Under the pieces are notes generated by a model that did not search any database, had not been told where the DNA came from, and was given only the letters and a program-made list of their open reading frames with translations. Shown one piece after another: positions 17,015-27,908 of a DNA stretch of 40,329 nucleotides (its first letter is position 1; the number at the start of each line of letters is the position of its first letter). The position numbers and the translations under genes were made by a program. Source of the DNA: Marinobacter nauticus (GTDB lineage: Bacteria; Pseudomonadota; Gammaproteobacteria; Enterobacterales; Shewanellaceae); contig NZ_JAHVJZ010000002.1 in the NCBI RefSeq assembly GCF_019801015.1, forward strand, positions 1 to 40,329, given 5' to 3'.

Positions 17015-18430
17015 TCAGGTCCGACGGCCGAGGCAGAGCAGGACAAACACCACACCGCTGAGGGCCAACGACGGCACAATGGCGTGCAGCCCCAGCGGCT
17101 TGATACCAACAGTGGTCCAGTACAGGAACAACGCCAGGCCGGTCAGCATTGAGGCGATCGCCCCACGGGCATTGGCTCGGGGCCAGAACAGGCCCAACAC
17201 CAGCGGCCACAGGAACACCACCTGCAATGCCCCCAGTGAGGCCAGATTCAGCCATACGATCATGTCCGGCGGGTCCAGCGCCAGCACACCGCACAACAGC
17301 GTCAGACCCACGGTAGCGCCATAGCTGAGCCCTTTTTGCGCCCGCTCCGACAGCGGACGATGGCGCTGAACCAGATCACGGACCAGCGTCGAGCCCGCCT
17401 GCAGCAACATAGAGTCAACGGAGGACATCACCGCTGCCATCGGCGCCGCCAGCAACAGCCCGGCCAGCATCGGCGGAAACAGCGTTACCATCAACGTCGG
17501 CATCACTTCATCCGGGCTGGCCAGATCCGGCAGCAGTGCCCGCCCCAACACCCCACTGAGATGCGGCAGCAAAATCACCACAGCCGACACTGCGGTACCC
17601 AGAATCATGGCCCGGCGCAGCGCGCCCATATCCTTTACCGCCATAGTCCGCAGCACGGTGTGAGGCAGGCCCAGCGTACCAAGGCACACCAACACCCAGA
17701 ACGACATCAGGAAAGGCCAGGAGAGGAAGTCATCGGGACCGTGGGGTTGCAGCAAGCCAGGGTCCTGAGTCGCCAGTTCGGTGGTCAGGTTGGCCATGCC
17801 GCCGCCTTTCACCAGCAGGCCGATAAAGAGGGCGATCATACCGAAGATCATCACCAGCCCCTGCAGCGCGTCGGTATAACTCACCGCCCGGAATCCGCCC
17901 CACAATGTATAAAGCAGCACCGTACCGACAAAGATCGCCAGCCCCAGCGAGTAGTCCACTCCGGTCATCACCGACAGCAGGCGCGCCCCCCCGGTGAACT
18001 GCACCACCACCATGCCGACAAACGCCGCCAACAGACTGACCCCGGCCAACACCAACAAGGTGGGGCTGCGATAGCGCTGGTCGAGCACATCCAGAATGGT
18101 GACGGCCCCGCTCTCTTTGGCCAGACGCCAGAGCTTGGGGCCCAGTACGCCCAGGGTCAACATCGCCACCGGCACCTGCACCATCGCCAGCAACACCCAG
18201 CCAAGGCCGAACTTGTACGCCGCTCCCGGACCGCCAATAAAGGAGGACGCACTGGTGTAAGTGGTCACCAACGCTAGCGCCAGCAGGGTGCCCCCCATAA
18301 ACTGGCCGCCGAGAAAGTAGCGCTGAGTAAAACCGCCGTTGGCACTTTGCCGCGCGGCGGCCACCCGGGCAATCACCAGCGTGACAACCAGATAAAGCAG
18401 GATGGGAATCAGCAGAGTGAGATCACCCAC
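17015..18430 (-). CDS. panF: Sodium/pantothenate symporter PanF
   Basis: Sodium-coupled uptake of pantothenate (vitamin B5, precursor of CoA) across the inner membrane. It is a solute:sodium symporter (SSS) family protein with about 13 membrane segments. RYFLGGQFMGGTLLALALVTTYTSASSFIGGPGAAYKFGLGWVLLAMVQVP is the typical TM1-TM2 signature, and AAPMAAVMSSVDSMLLQAGSTLVRDL is the TM8 sodium-site region. The start is set at GTG 18430 because GGAGG lies 6 nt upstream; this overlaps the yhdT stop by 8 nt. The usual yhdT-panF pairing supports PanF over other SSS members. The encoded protein has 471 residues. Confidence 0.88.
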   Translation of the reverse strand: MGDLTLLIPILLYLVVTLVIARVAAARQSANGGFTQRYFLGGQFMGGTLLALALVTTYTSASSFIGGPGAAYKFGLGWVLLAMVQVPVAMLTLGVLGPKLWRLAKESGAVTILDVLDQRYRSPTLLVLAGVSLLAAFVGMVVVQFTGGARLLSVMTGVDYSLGLAIFVGTVLLYTLWGGFRAVSYTDALQGLVMIFGMIALFIGLLVKGGGMANLTTELATQDPGLLQPHGPDDFLSWPFLMSFWVLVCLGTLGLPHTVLRTMAVKDMGALRRAMILGTAVSAVVILLPHLSGVLGRALLPDLASPDEVMPTLMVTLFPPMLAGLLLAAPMAAVMSSVDSMLLQAGSTLVRDLVQRHRPLSERAQKGLSYGATVGLTLLCGVLALDPPDMIVWLNLASLGALQVVFLWPLVLGLFWPRANARGAIASMLTGLALFLYWTTVGIKPLGLHAIVPSLALSGVVFVLLCLGRRT

Positions 18431-18632
18431 GTGTGCCTCCCAGCCAGATAAACAGCAAACAGAGCAGCACCAGAGGTGCGGCAACGCAGGAAAGCCAGAA
18501 CCACGCGGGCAGACCAAGCCAGAAGCCGGAATGGCTCAGAAACAGCGGGCCGCAAAGCCACAATATAAAGTAGAGCAGCGTCAGAGAAAGCGCCGCCAGG
18601 GCCAGCCGACTGGCCAGCTTGTTATCCATCAT
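18423..18632 (-). CDS. yhdT: YhdT family small membrane protein (DUF997)
   Basis: A 69-residue protein with two predicted membrane segments (about 10-32 and 41-65). YFILWLCGPLFLSHSGFWLGLPAWFWLSC is the DUF997 signature. It is nearly always encoded just before panF and may be an accessory subunit of the symporter; that role is inferred from pairing only. Two adjacent ATGs are possible starts. Confidence 0.85.
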   Translation of the reverse strand: MMDNKLASRLALAALSLTLLYFILWLCGPLFLSHSGFWLGLPAWFWLSCVAAPLVLLCLLFIWLGGTRG

Positions 18633-18718
18633 CGGAACGGTTCCATCGAGTAGCCAATGGGAAAGGGGCCGATCCTAAGCAATCCGAGCCACGTTGCCAA
18701 GATTTTGCACTAACAAGG

Positions 18719-18737
18719 CAAATGGTATTACCATTTG
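18719..18737. promoter_or_regulatory. 19-bp GntR/FadR-type palindrome
   Basis: CAAATGGTATTACCATTTG is a perfect palindrome around T18728. Its core TGGTATTACCA fits the FadR-subfamily pattern TNGT-N3-ACNA and resembles E. coli PdhR operators (ATTGGT-N3-ACCAAT). It lies about 90 bp upstream of yhdT and 600 bp upstream of pflB. Confidence 0.6.
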
Positions 18738-18831
18738 GTTCCGTGAGTGAGATGACGGCATACAGGGTTTTCCCGATCGGCGAATCTCTGTTCCAAAGCG
18801 CGAACAGGATCACTCGAAACGGCGATTTTGC

Positions 18832-18845
18832 TTGAGCGCCATCAC
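18832..18845. promoter_or_regulatory. Candidate FNR/EtrA box upstream of pflB
   Basis: TTGAGCGCCATCAC matches the FNR consensus TTGAT-N4-ATCAA at 8 of 10 positions. The pflB genes of many gammaproteobacteria are FNR- and ArcA-activated, which makes the location reasonable; it is almost 500 bp from the start codon. Confidence 0.35.
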
Positions 18846-18934
18846 AGTTTTAGTGGAAATGCTGAGCTGTCTGCAATTTCACCACCGGTTGCAATACAGC
18901 TCCTGACCCCTGTGTTACGCTCTTGCCATGTTAT

Positions 18935-18947
18935 TTGGTATGACCAA
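18935..18947. promoter_or_regulatory. PdhR-like operator upstream of pflB
   Basis: TTGGTATGACCAA is a perfect inverted repeat with a 3-nt centre. With its right flank (ACCAAT) it fits the E. coli PdhR consensus at nearly every position. Its core TGGTAT-ACCA is shared with the palindrome at 18719-18737. Confidence 0.6.
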
Positions 18948-19340
18948 TTGAACTGATTAAGATTCAGTCCGTTGGAAGCCAGGAAAGCACGCCTTACCAA
19001 GGCGTAACCAATCCAGTGCGATGGATCACGCACCATACCCACAGCGGCGATATACTTCGCTAACAAATGCACTTTGGCGACGACGGACCTGGTTCCATGA
19101 CCCAAAAGACCCGTTTGCATCATCTCTGGCTTTCCGCACTGGCCGTCCTGGCCCGGCCGCACTGTGCCGTTGCGGAACTGCGCCACTTAGTCGCCGCTCT
19201 CCAACCCGCTTTTTCACCGATCGCCGCTTTGCGGGGATCGCGTTTTGCCCTGGCCGTTTCCGGCCCGGACATGACCCTTTCCGGCCGCACTGAGCGGCCA
19301 CAGCCGAATTGTTTCGGATCCTAACGTGAAGGTAACTGTC
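18948..19340 (+). other. Long untranslated region before pflB
   Basis: No convincing gene. It contains a 7-bp hairpin ACGCCTT-ACC-AAGGCGT (18989-19005) and a second near 19217-19237 (GATCGCCGC-TTT-GCGGGGATC with one mismatch). Long leaders with several promoters are known for pfl operons. Short frames here (for example from 19067 or 19097) lack ribosome binding sites. Confidence 0.4.
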
Positions 19341-21623
<2,283 letters not shown>

Positions 21624-21649
21624 GCACCGGGCGTCTCACGCTAAACTAG

Positions 21650-21681
21650 GGGCCTGCCCGCACTTGCGGCGGGCCCTTTTC
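21650..21681 (+). terminator. Weak terminator between pflB and pflA
   Basis: Stem GCCCGC (21656-21661) with GCGGGC (21669-21674), 7-nt loop, then CCTTTTCTTT. The interrupted T-run suggests partial readthrough, which would give less activase than PflB. Confidence 0.55.
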
Positions 21682-21702
21682 TTTATTGAGTGGGAGAGGA
21701 TT

Positions 21703-22443
21703 ATGGGCGTCATTGGACGCGTACATTCCTGGGAAACCTGTGGCACCGTTGACGGCCCGGGTATCCGCTTTATCGCCTTTTTACAAGGCTGCCTGATGCG
21801 CTGCCAGTACTGCCACAACCGGGACACCTGGGATCTGGAAGGTGGCAAAGAGGTGACCGTGCCTCAACTGATGGAACAGCTGGTCAGCTATCGCCATTTC
21901 TTTGAAGCCAGCGGTGGTGGGGTAACCGCCAGCGGTGGTGAAGCGGTTCTGCAGATGGAGTTCGTCAAGGAGTGGTTCACTGCCTGTAAGGCAGAAGGGA
22001 TCCACACCTGCCTGGACACCAACGGCCTGATCCGCAAATACACGCCAGTAGTGGATGAGATGCTGGACGTCACCGATCTGGTGATGCTCGACATCAAACA
22101 GATGGATGACACCATTCACCAGAATCTGGTGGGCGTCTCCAACAAGCGTCCTCTGGAGTTTGCTCAGCACCTGGCCAAACGCGGCCAGAAAACCTGGATC
22201 CGCTACGTGGTGGTACCGGGCTTTACCGATGACGACGCGTCGGCCGAGAAACTGGCAGAGTTTCTGGCGCCGATGAAGAACGTCGAAAAGGTGGAGATGC
22301 TGCCCTACCATGAACTGGGCAAGCACAAGTGGGAAGCGCTGGGGGAAACCTACCCTCTGGACGGCGTGAAACCGCCACCGAAAGAGACCATGGAGCGCCT
22401 GAAGGCGATCTTCGTGGCCCATGGCCTGAACGCCATCTACTGA
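21703..22443 (+). CDS. pflA: Pyruvate formate-lyase activating enzyme
   Basis: Radical SAM enzyme that installs the glycyl radical on PflB. From ATG 21703 it has 246 residues, as in E. coli. The iron-sulfur motif CxxxCxxC is present as [15 protein letters not shown] (Cys30, Cys34, Cys37), followed by the SAM-binding [12 protein letters not shown] and the LDTNG strand. The start gives [23 protein letters not shown], the conserved opening, with GGGAGAGGA upstream; the 13-residue upstream extension is rejected. Confidence 0.96.
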   Translation: MGVIGRVHSWETCGTVDGPGIRFIAFLQGCLMRCQYCHNRDTWDLEGGKEVTVPQLMEQLVSYRHFFEASGGGVTASGGEAVLQMEFVKEWFTACKAEGIHTCLDTNGLIRKYTPVVDEMLDVTDLVMLDIKQMDDTIHQNLVGVSNKRPLEFAQHLAKRGQKTWIRYVVVPGFTDDDASAEKLAEFLAPMKNVEKVEMLPYHELGKHKWEALGETYPLDGVKPPPKETMERLKAIFVAHGLNAIY

Positions 22444-22450
22444 TCTTCCG

Positions 22451-22476
22451 ATGCCGGCTCCTCCGCCGGCATTTTT
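22451..22476 (+). terminator. Terminator after pflA
   Basis: Stem ATGCCGGC (22451-22458), loop TCCTCC, GCCGGCAT (22465-22472), with a T-run to 22476. Confidence 0.88.
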
Positions 22477-22569
22477 CTGTCCCGGCGTTAAGTTGCCTTC
22501 CCCCCTTTCCACGTCCCGGTTCACAAGCGACAATAAGGTTATTCACATCCCAACAACCTGGACGCGTTT

Positions 22570-23205
22570 TTGAACCTGTTGCTGTGCGTCGGCTTTTTGC
22601 TGTTTTTCCTTTGGGCTCTGCGCTCCTCCGCCCTGGCGATGCGCTGGCGAGACCGCCGTTACCTCAACCTGGCTGCGCTCTGCGCCCTGGCCCTGCTGGC
22701 CCTGTGGCGGGTGCGGGCCGGCATCTATGAAGGGCTGGATCTGCACTTTCTTGGCCTGACGGTAATGACCCTGATGTTCGGCTGGCGTTCGGCATTGGTG
22801 CTGGCTTCGTTGGCACAGCTGATCCTGTTGCTGGTGGGCGTCGATGTGTGGGAAAACGCGGCGGGCCTGTTTTGGCTGGGAGTGGCGCTGCCGGTCATCG
22901 CCAGTTTTGGCTGGCTGACGCTGTGCCACAACCTGATGCCCCGCAATCTCTGGATCTACGTTTTTGTCGGTGCCTTCTTTAATGGTCTTCTGACTTTTAT
23001 CGTCCGCACCACCGGACTGGGCCTGTGGTATACCGGTCAATACGACTGGACCATCGTGATGGACAACTACCTGATTCTGATCCCGCTGTTTGTGTTCCCT
23101 GAAGCGATGCTCAACGGCTTTGCCACCACCATGATGGTAGTTTACAAACCGGACTGGCTCGCCACCTGGAATGAGCGCGAATACCTGACCGGCCCAAAGC
23201 AGTAG
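22570..23205 (+). CDS. Multi-pass membrane protein, ECF-type permease/CbiM-like (COG3235)
   Basis: A 211-residue protein with about six predicted membrane segments. The pattern FGWRSALVLASLAQLILLLVGVDVWENAAGLFW and the C-terminal LIPLFVFPEAMLNGFATTMMVVYKPDWLATWNE resemble the CbiM-like permeases of COG3235, which are annotated as energy-coupling-factor permeases. The substrate is unknown and no ATPase is adjacent. The start is TTG at 22570 with no good Shine-Dalgarno sequence, and no in-frame ATG is near, so the N-terminus is uncertain. Confidence 0.65.
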   Translation: MNLLLCVGFLLFFLWALRSSALAMRWRDRRYLNLAALCALALLALWRVRAGIYEGLDLHFLGLTVMTLMFGWRSALVLASLAQLILLLVGVDVWENAAGLFWLGVALPVIASFGWLTLCHNLMPRNLWIYVFVGAFFNGLLTFIVRTTGLGLWYTGQYDWTIVMDNYLILIPLFVFPEAMLNGFATTMMVVYKPDWLATWNEREYLTGPKQ

Positions 23206-23215
23206 ATTTCTCCCA

Positions 23216-23244
23216 TAAAAAACGCCGCCCATTTCGGGGCGGCG
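23216..23244 (-). terminator. Terminator for yfbV (minus strand)
   Basis: Stem CGCCGCCC (23223-23230) with GGGCGGCG (23237-23244) and an A-tract on the + side (23217-23222), which becomes a T-run on the minus strand. Confidence 0.85.
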
Positions 23245-23265
23245 CCTGGTCACGACACGGCGGAC

Positions 23266-23703
23266 TTACAGTTCACGCCAAAAGGCGGAGTCGAGGCGTT
23301 TGTACGCTCGGTTTAACAGCCTCGCCATGTGCCGATAAGTTGAATGTGGCGCAATCGGCGCGACATCGCAACCGGCAGCCACCAATTTTTCTCTCACTTC
23401 GCCACACCACTGCACCAAAGGCAGCGGCAACGGCTGTTCTGAACGCCACCCCAGCCAATACAGACCTTGCAACGGCAAGCTCAAAATCAGTGCCGCCTGG
23501 GCCAGCGCCAGAGGCAAGATATCACTGCCCAGTGTCGACAACTGGAAGGTGATGCTTACCCCAGCCACTACCGGCATCCAGGTAATGGCCATACGCGTCG
23601 CCCGGATCACTCTGTATTCGGGAAAATAGGCTGCCAGGGACCGGTTTAATGGCCAAATCTTCATATAGCCACTGCCCTGGCGCAGTCGAGTCATCCACTT
23701 CAT
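23266..23703 (-). CDS. yfbV: Terminus macrodomain insulation protein YfbV (UPF0208/DUF412)
   Basis: A 145-residue protein with two membrane segments (about residues 38-56 and 64-85). In E. coli YfbV helps insulate the chromosome terminus domain. Diagnostic parts are YMKIWPLNRSLAAYFPEYRVIRATRMAITWMP, LSLPLQGLYWLGWRSEQPLPLPL and the C-terminal LLNRAYKRLD. It is divergent from ackA, the same arrangement as in E. coli. ATG 23703 is used; ATG 23694 is an alternative. Confidence 0.88.
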   Translation of the reverse strand: MKWMTRLRQGSGYMKIWPLNRSLAAYFPEYRVIRATRMAITWMPVVAGVSITFQLSTLGSDILPLALAQAALILSLPLQGLYWLGWRSEQPLPLPLVQWCGEVREKLVAAGCDVAPIAPHSTYRHMARLLNRAYKRLDSAFWREL

Positions 23704-23710
23704 GGGCTCA

Positions 23711-23735
23711 ATACCAATTAGTTAGTGATACCAAT
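23711..23735. promoter_or_regulatory. Direct repeat ATACCAAT upstream of yfbV
   Basis: ATACCAAT occurs at 23711-23718 and again at 23728-23735, start-to-start spacing 17 bp. On the minus strand it reads ATTGGTAT, the same half-site as in the PdhR-like operators upstream of pflB. Confidence 0.35.
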
Positions 23736-23795
23736 CACAGTTCAACCATCTCCCTGACGGTAGCACAATTCAACCTGCTGTGTAATTGGGTAAAA

Positions 23796-23805
23796 TGGTC
23801 AGACC
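23796..23805. promoter_or_regulatory. FadR/PdhR-type core site upstream of ackA
   Basis: TGGTCAGACC is a perfect inverted repeat with the FadR-type core (TGGT-N2-ACC). The outer flanks match only partly. It lies 169 bp before the ackA start and 93 bp from yfbV. Confidence 0.4.
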
Positions 23806-23882
23806 TAGCCGGACAACTAGACAAAGCGACACTATCGCAACGGATCGTCAGTTCGTGACACGGCCCGCAAAAAGGCCCCGGC

Positions 23883-23888
23883 TATACT
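23883..23888 (+). promoter_or_regulatory. Candidate ackA -10 element
   Basis: TATACT matches the sigma70 -10 consensus at 5 of 6 positions. No -35 sits at the right distance (GTGACA at 23855-23860 is 22 bp away), which suggests an activator-dependent promoter or a different start. Confidence 0.35.
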
Positions 23889-23973
23889 GTAAACTTTGTC
23901 AGGATTCCTCGGGAGACCGGGACTCGTAGAGAGTGTTGGTCGCCCAAAACCTCATTGCTTAGGTGTTGATAAA

Positions 23974-25164
23974 ATGAGCAAACTTGTACTGGTTCTCAAC
24001 TGTGGCAGTTCCTCTCTGAAATTCGCTGTCATTGATGCACAAACTGGTGACGAGCATCTGTCTGGTCTGGCCGAGTGCTTTAACCTGGTAGACGCCCGCA
24101 TCAAGTGGAAATTGGACGGTAACAAGGACCAAGCGGACCTGGGCGCTGGCGCCGCACACCGCGAAGCCCTGGATTTCATGGTCAACACCATTCTGGCTAA
24201 AAAGCCGGAGCTGGCTGAGCAGCTGATTGCTGTGGGTCACCGTGTTGTTCACGGCGGCGAAAAGTACACCCGCTCCATGCTGATCACCGACGAAGTGGTT
24301 CACGGCATCGAAGAGTGCGCCTCTCTGGCCCCGCTGCACAACCCGGCTGCCCTGATCGGTATCCGTGCTGCTCAGGCCTCTTTCACCGGTCTGCCGCAGG
24401 TTGCCGTATTCGACACCGCTTTCCACCAGTCCATGCCGGCTGAAGCGTACTCCTACGCCATCCCGCAGAAACTGTACCGCGAACACGGCATCCGTCGCTA
24501 CGGCATGCACGGCACCAGCCACCTGTTCGTTTCCCGTGAAGCCGCTAACGTTCTGGGCCAGGACGTTGACGCCACCAACGTGATCACCTGCCACCTGGGC
24601 AACGGCGGTTCCGTAACCGCAGTGCGCGGCGGCAAGTCCGTTGACACCTCCATGGGTCTGACCCCGCTGGAAGGCATCGTAATGGGCACCCGTTCCGGTG
24701 ACCTGGACCCGGCCATCATCTTCCACCTGGTAGACAACCTGGGCTACACCCTGGAAGAAGTGAACAACATGCTGAACAAGCAGTCCGGTCTGCTGGGCCT
24801 GTCCGAAGTGACCAACGACTGCCGCGGCATCGAAGAAGGTTACGCTGACGGCCAGAAAGGCTGCACCCTGGCCCTGGAAGTGTTCTGCTACCGCCTGGCC
24901 AAGTACGTGGCTTCCTACACCGTACCGCTGAAGCGCGTTGACGCCATCATCTTCACCGGCGGCATCGGCGAAAACTCCGACCTGATCCGCAAAAAGGTTC
25001 TGGAGCACCTGGCCATCTTCGGCTACGAAGTGGACGACGAGAAGAACACCGCTGCCCGCTTCGGCAACGAGGGTGTTATCACCAAAGACGGCAGCCCGAT
25101 TGCCATGGTGATCCCCACCAACGAAGAGTTTGTCATCGCCTCCGACGCGCTGGCCCTGATCTAA
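23974..25164 (+). CDS. ackA: Acetate kinase
   Basis: Converts acetyl phosphate and ADP to acetate and ATP, the energy-yielding end of the PFL route. From ATG 23974 it has 396 residues (E. coli: 400). Motifs are [10 protein letters not shown] (Asn9), GHRVVHGG (Arg90), the catalytic Asp147 in [18 protein letters not shown], the phosphate-binding HLGNGGSV and [13 protein letters not shown] lies upstream of the ATG; a 26-residue upstream extension has no ribosome binding site. Codons are strongly optimised. It is followed 63 bp later by pta. Confidence 0.97.
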   Translation: MSKLVLVLNCGSSSLKFAVIDAQTGDEHLSGLAECFNLVDARIKWKLDGNKDQADLGAGAAHREALDFMVNTILAKKPELAEQLIAVGHRVVHGGEKYTRSMLITDEVVHGIEECASLAPLHNPAALIGIRAAQASFTGLPQVAVFDTAFHQSMPAEAYSYAIPQKLYREHGIRRYGMHGTSHLFVSREAANVLGQDVDATNVITCHLGNGGSVTAVRGGKSVDTSMGLTPLEGIVMGTRSGDLDPAIIFHLVDNLGYTLEEVNNMLNKQSGLLGLSEVTNDCRGIEEGYADGQKGCTLALEVFCYRLAKYVASYTVPLKRVDAIIFTGGIGENSDLIRKKVLEHLAIFGYEVDDEKNTAARFGNEGVITKDGSPIAMVIPTNEEFVIASDALALI

Positions 25165-25177
25165 CACTCTCGAGTCC

Positions 25178-25203
25178 TCGGGCTCCGCTTCCGCGGGGCC
25201 CGA
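25178..25203 (+). other. Intercistronic hairpin between ackA and pta
   Basis: TCGGGCTCCGC (25178-25188), loop TTCC, GCGGGGCCCGA (25193-25203): 11 paired positions with one G-T pair and no T-run. It is unlikely to terminate and could stabilise or mark a processing point of the ackA-pta mRNA. Confidence 0.55.
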
Positions 25204-25227
25204 ATTCATTATTTCGCGAGGAAACGT

Positions 25228-27363
25228 ATGTCTCGTTCAATTATGTTGGTTCCGGTGGGCACTGGTGTCGGCCTGACCTCCGTCAGCATGGGTATGGTCC
25301 GCGCTCTGGAGCGTCAGGGCGTGAAGGTGAACTTCTTCAAACCCATCGCTCAACAGCGTCCGGGTGATACCGGCCCGGAACGCTCTACCACCATCCTGAG
25401 CACCTCCCCGACCATCAATCCGCCTGAGCCGATCTCCATGGAGTTCGCTGAGAAGGTGATCAGCGCTGGCGACACCGACGTGCTGCTGGAAGAGATCGTT
25501 GCGGCGATTAAGCCGGTTGAGGCGGAAACCGAGGTTATGGTGGTTGAAGGTCTGGTGCCCACCCGCACCCACCCCTTCGCCAACACCCTGAACGCCAACA
25601 TCGCCAAAGCTCTGGACGCCGATATCGTGCTGGTGATCAACCCGGGTGCGGACACCGCTGCCCAGGTTCAGAACCGTCTGGAAGTGGCCGTAAACAACTT
25701 CGGCGGTAAAGGCAACAAGCGCATTCTGGGCGCCATCGTTAACAAAATCGGCGCGCCGGTTGATGAGCGTGGCCGTGCCCGTCCGGACCTGTCCGAAGTG
25801 TTCGAGCACGAAGGCGTAGTGCGTGGCAGCCAGGCAGAGATGTTCCAGCTGTCCGCCAACAGCCCGGTGCCGATCCTGGGTGCCATTCCGTACAACCTGG
25901 CCCTGGTTTCCCCACGCGCTTCCGATCTGGCGAAGCACCTGGGTGCCCGCCTGGTAAACGCCGGTGACATGCACACCCGTCGTCTGCGTCGCGTCAGCTT
26001 CTGTGCCCGCTCCATCCCCAACATGATTGGCCACCTGCAGGCCGATTCTCTGCTGGTGACCTCTGCCGACCGTGAAGACGTGGTGGTTTCCGTGTGTCTG
26101 GCGGCCATGAACGGCATGAAACTGGGTGCCCTGCTGCTGACTGGCGGTTACGAGCTGGATGAGCGCGTATCCCGTCTGTGTCAGCAAGCGTTCGACACCG
26201 GCCTGCCGGTACTGGTGGTGGACACCAACACCTGGCAAACCGCGCTGAACATCCAGAACTTCAACCACGAAGTGCCGCTGGACGATATGGAGCGCATCGA
26301 GGAAGTACAGAACTTCGTTGCCTCTCACATCGATCGCAAGTTCATTGAAGGCCTGTCCGACACCTCCAGCCGTGAGCGTCGTCTGAGCCCGCCGGCGTTC
26401 CGTTACCAGCTGACCGAGCTGGCCCGTCAGGCTGCCAAGCGCGTTGTGCTGCCGGAAGGTGATGAGCCGCGTACCGTTAAGGCCGCTGCCATCTGTGCCG
26501 AGCGCGGTATTGCCAACTGCGTACTGCTGGGTAATCCGGATGAGATCCGTCGCGTGGCTGAGCAACAGGGTGTGACCCTGGGCGAAGGCATCGAGATCGT
26601 CGACCCGGCAGAGGTGATCGAAAACTACGTGGCGCCGATGGTTGAGCTGCGTAAGAGCAAGGGCCTGACCGAAGTGGTGGCTCGTGAGCAACTGCGGGAC
26701 ACCGTGGTACTGGGTACCATGATGCTGGCTCAGGACGAAGTGGATGGCCTGGTTTCCGGTGCCGTGAACACCACCGCCAACACCATCCGTCCGCCGCTGC
26801 AGCTGATCAAGACCGCCCCGGGCTCCTCTCTGGTGTCCTCCGTGTTCTTTATGCTGCTGCCTGATCAGGTTCTGGTGTATGGCGACTGTGCCATCAACCC
26901 GGACCCGAACGCCGAGCAGCTGGCTGAGATCGCCATCCAGTCCGCCGACTCTGCTCAGGCCTTTGGCATTGAGCCGCGCGTTGCGATGATCTCCTACTCC
27001 ACCGGCAGCTCCGGCGCCGGCGCCGATGTGGAAAAAGTGCGTGAAGCCACCCGCATCGCTCAGGAAAAACGCCCTGACCTGGTTATCGACGGCCCGCTGC
27101 AGTACGACGCTGCGGTGATGCCGAACGTTGCTGCGTCCAAGGCGCCGAACAGCCCGGTTGCTGGTAAAGCCACCGTGTTCGTCTTCCCGGACCTGAACAC
27201 CGGTAACACCACTTACAAAGCGGTACAACGTTCCGCGGACCTGATCTCCATCGGTCCGATGCTGCAAGGCATGCGCAAGCCGGTGAACGACCTGTCCCGT
27301 GGCGCCCTGGTGGAAGACATCGTCTACACCATCGCTCTGACCGCGATTCAGGCCAACGCCTGA
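25228..27363 (+). CDS. pta: Phosphate acetyltransferase (long form)
   Basis: Converts acetyl-CoA and phosphate to acetyl phosphate. The 711 residues match the three-domain enterobacterial form (E. coli 714). There is an N-terminal P-loop-NTPase-like domain ([22 protein letters not shown], about 1-230), a DRTGG domain (about 230-345) and the C-terminal catalytic PTA domain (from [16 protein letters not shown], about residue 404). Catalytic-domain motifs are [26 protein letters not shown] and [21 protein letters not shown] lies before the ATG. The N-terminal domain is the known allosteric part in E. coli (pyruvate, NADH). Confidence 0.97.
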   Translation: MSRSIMLVPVGTGVGLTSVSMGMVRALERQGVKVNFFKPIAQQRPGDTGPERSTTILSTSPTINPPEPISMEFAEKVISAGDTDVLLEEIVAAIKPVEAETEVMVVEGLVPTRTHPFANTLNANIAKALDADIVLVINPGADTAAQVQNRLEVAVNNFGGKGNKRILGAIVNKIGAPVDERGRARPDLSEVFEHEGVVRGSQAEMFQLSANSPVPILGAIPYNLALVSPRASDLAKHLGARLVNAGDMHTRRLRRVSFCARSIPNMIGHLQADSLLVTSADREDVVVSVCLAAMNGMKLGALLLTGGYELDERVSRLCQQAFDTGLPVLVVDTNTWQTALNIQNFNHEVPLDDMERIEEVQNFVASHIDRKFIEGLSDTSSRERRLSPPAFRYQLTELARQAAKRVVLPEGDEPRTVKAAAICAERGIANCVLLGNPDEIRRVAEQQGVTLGEGIEIVDPAEVIENYVAPMVELRKSKGLTEVVAREQLRDTVVLGTMMLAQDEVDGLVSGAVNTTANTIRPPLQLIKTAPGSSLVSSVFFMLLPDQVLVYGDCAINPDPNAEQLAEIAIQSADSAQAFGIEPRVAMISYSTGSSGAGADVEKVREATRIAQEKRPDLVIDGPLQYDAAVMPNVAASKAPNSPVAGKATVFVFPDLNTGNTTYKAVQRSADLISIGPMLQGMRKPVNDLSRGALVEDIVYTIALTAIQANA

Positions 27364-27380
27364 TCCCATCAGAACGTAAA

Positions 27381-27407
27381 AAGCCCGCCAAATGGCGGGC
27401 TTTTTTT
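27381..27407 (+). terminator. Terminator after pta
   Basis: Stem AGCCCGCC (27382-27389), loop AAAT, GGCGGGCT (27394-27401), T-run to 27407, A-tract before. Confidence 0.92.
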
Positions 27408-27491
27408 ATGACCAGTGACGGAAATCTGACCCGCCAAAAAAACCTCACAAAAAGAGCACGTTAGATAGTCAAGCGTGTACTTTTAACAGGC

Positions 27492-27514
27492 TTGTCCACA
27501 GAAATTGTGGATAA
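27492..27514. other. Inverted pair of DnaA boxes
   Basis: TTGTCCACA (27492-27500, one mismatch to TTATCCACA) and, on the other strand, a perfect TTATCCACA (seen as TGTGGATAA, 27506-27514), with 5 bp between. It sits in the convergent gap between pta and the CBS protein, directly before the latter's stop codon. Confidence 0.5.
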
Positions 27515-27515
27515 C

Positions 27516-27908
27516 CTACTCCAGCCCCTTTAGTACCAGGTCCCGGTAGGCTACCAGGCCGATGATGACACCCTGTTCCTGAACCGGTGCTTGATTGATG
27601 GAGAACCGCTCGAACAGCCGGGCGCAATATCGGATGTCCATCTGCGGTGACACGGCTAACACCGGCTTGCTCATCACCTCGTAGAGGTTAACCCGGTCTG
27701 CGGCCCTGTCCCGGGCCACCACCTGCTTACCAATGTCCGACAACAGGACCAATCCATACTCGTCAGTGTCATCCCGTTTGTTGATGATCAGGGCATCGGC
27801 GTGCGCCTCCCGCAGCCGGGCGACGCCCTCTGCAACGGTACAAATCCCATCCAGCGCCACAAATCGCTCGGTCATGACCTGGCGAACGGTTACCCGCGGC
27901 TTATTCAT
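27516..27908 (-). CDS. CBS-domain pair protein
   Basis: A 130-residue stand-alone CBS pair. CBS1 covers TVRQVMTERFVALDGICTVAEGVARLREAHADALIINKRD and CBS2 covers VNLYEVMSKPVLAVSPQMDIRYCARLFERFSINQAPVQEQGVIIGLVAYRDL. Such pairs bind adenine nucleotides (AMP, ATP, SAM) and gate transporters or enzymes. It is the last gene of a four-gene operon; its ATG overlaps the stop of the PII-like gene by 4 nt. No catalytic domain is attached. A sensor role for the adjacent membrane proteins is inferred from context. Confidence 0.8.
   Translation of the reverse strand: MNKPRVTVRQVMTERFVALDGICTVAEGVARLREAHADALIINKRDDTDEYGLVLLSDIGKQVVARDRAADRVNLYEVMSKPVLAVSPQMDIRYCARLFERFSINQAPVQEQGVIIGLVAYRDLVLKGLE

Noticed and set aside
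18948-18961. Possible second FNR box (TTGAACTGATTAAG) before pflB
   Set aside because: Only the left half fits; the right half matches poorly.
18842-19186. 114-codon minus-strand frame in the pflB upstream region
   Set aside because: No ribosome binding site, no protein-like features, and it covers candidate operator sites.
19067-19324. Open frame ending just before pflB, with a signal-peptide-like start at 19097
   Set aside because: No Shine-Dalgarno sequence before either ATG, and the sequence after the first 25 residues is Arg/Pro-rich and not protein-like. The resemblance of its QKTRL to the acetyltransferase leader peptide is probably chance.
25237-27369. About 710-codon antisense frame opposite pta
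   Set aside because: Shadow of a highly biased coding region; low-complexity His/Gln/Gly-rich translation.
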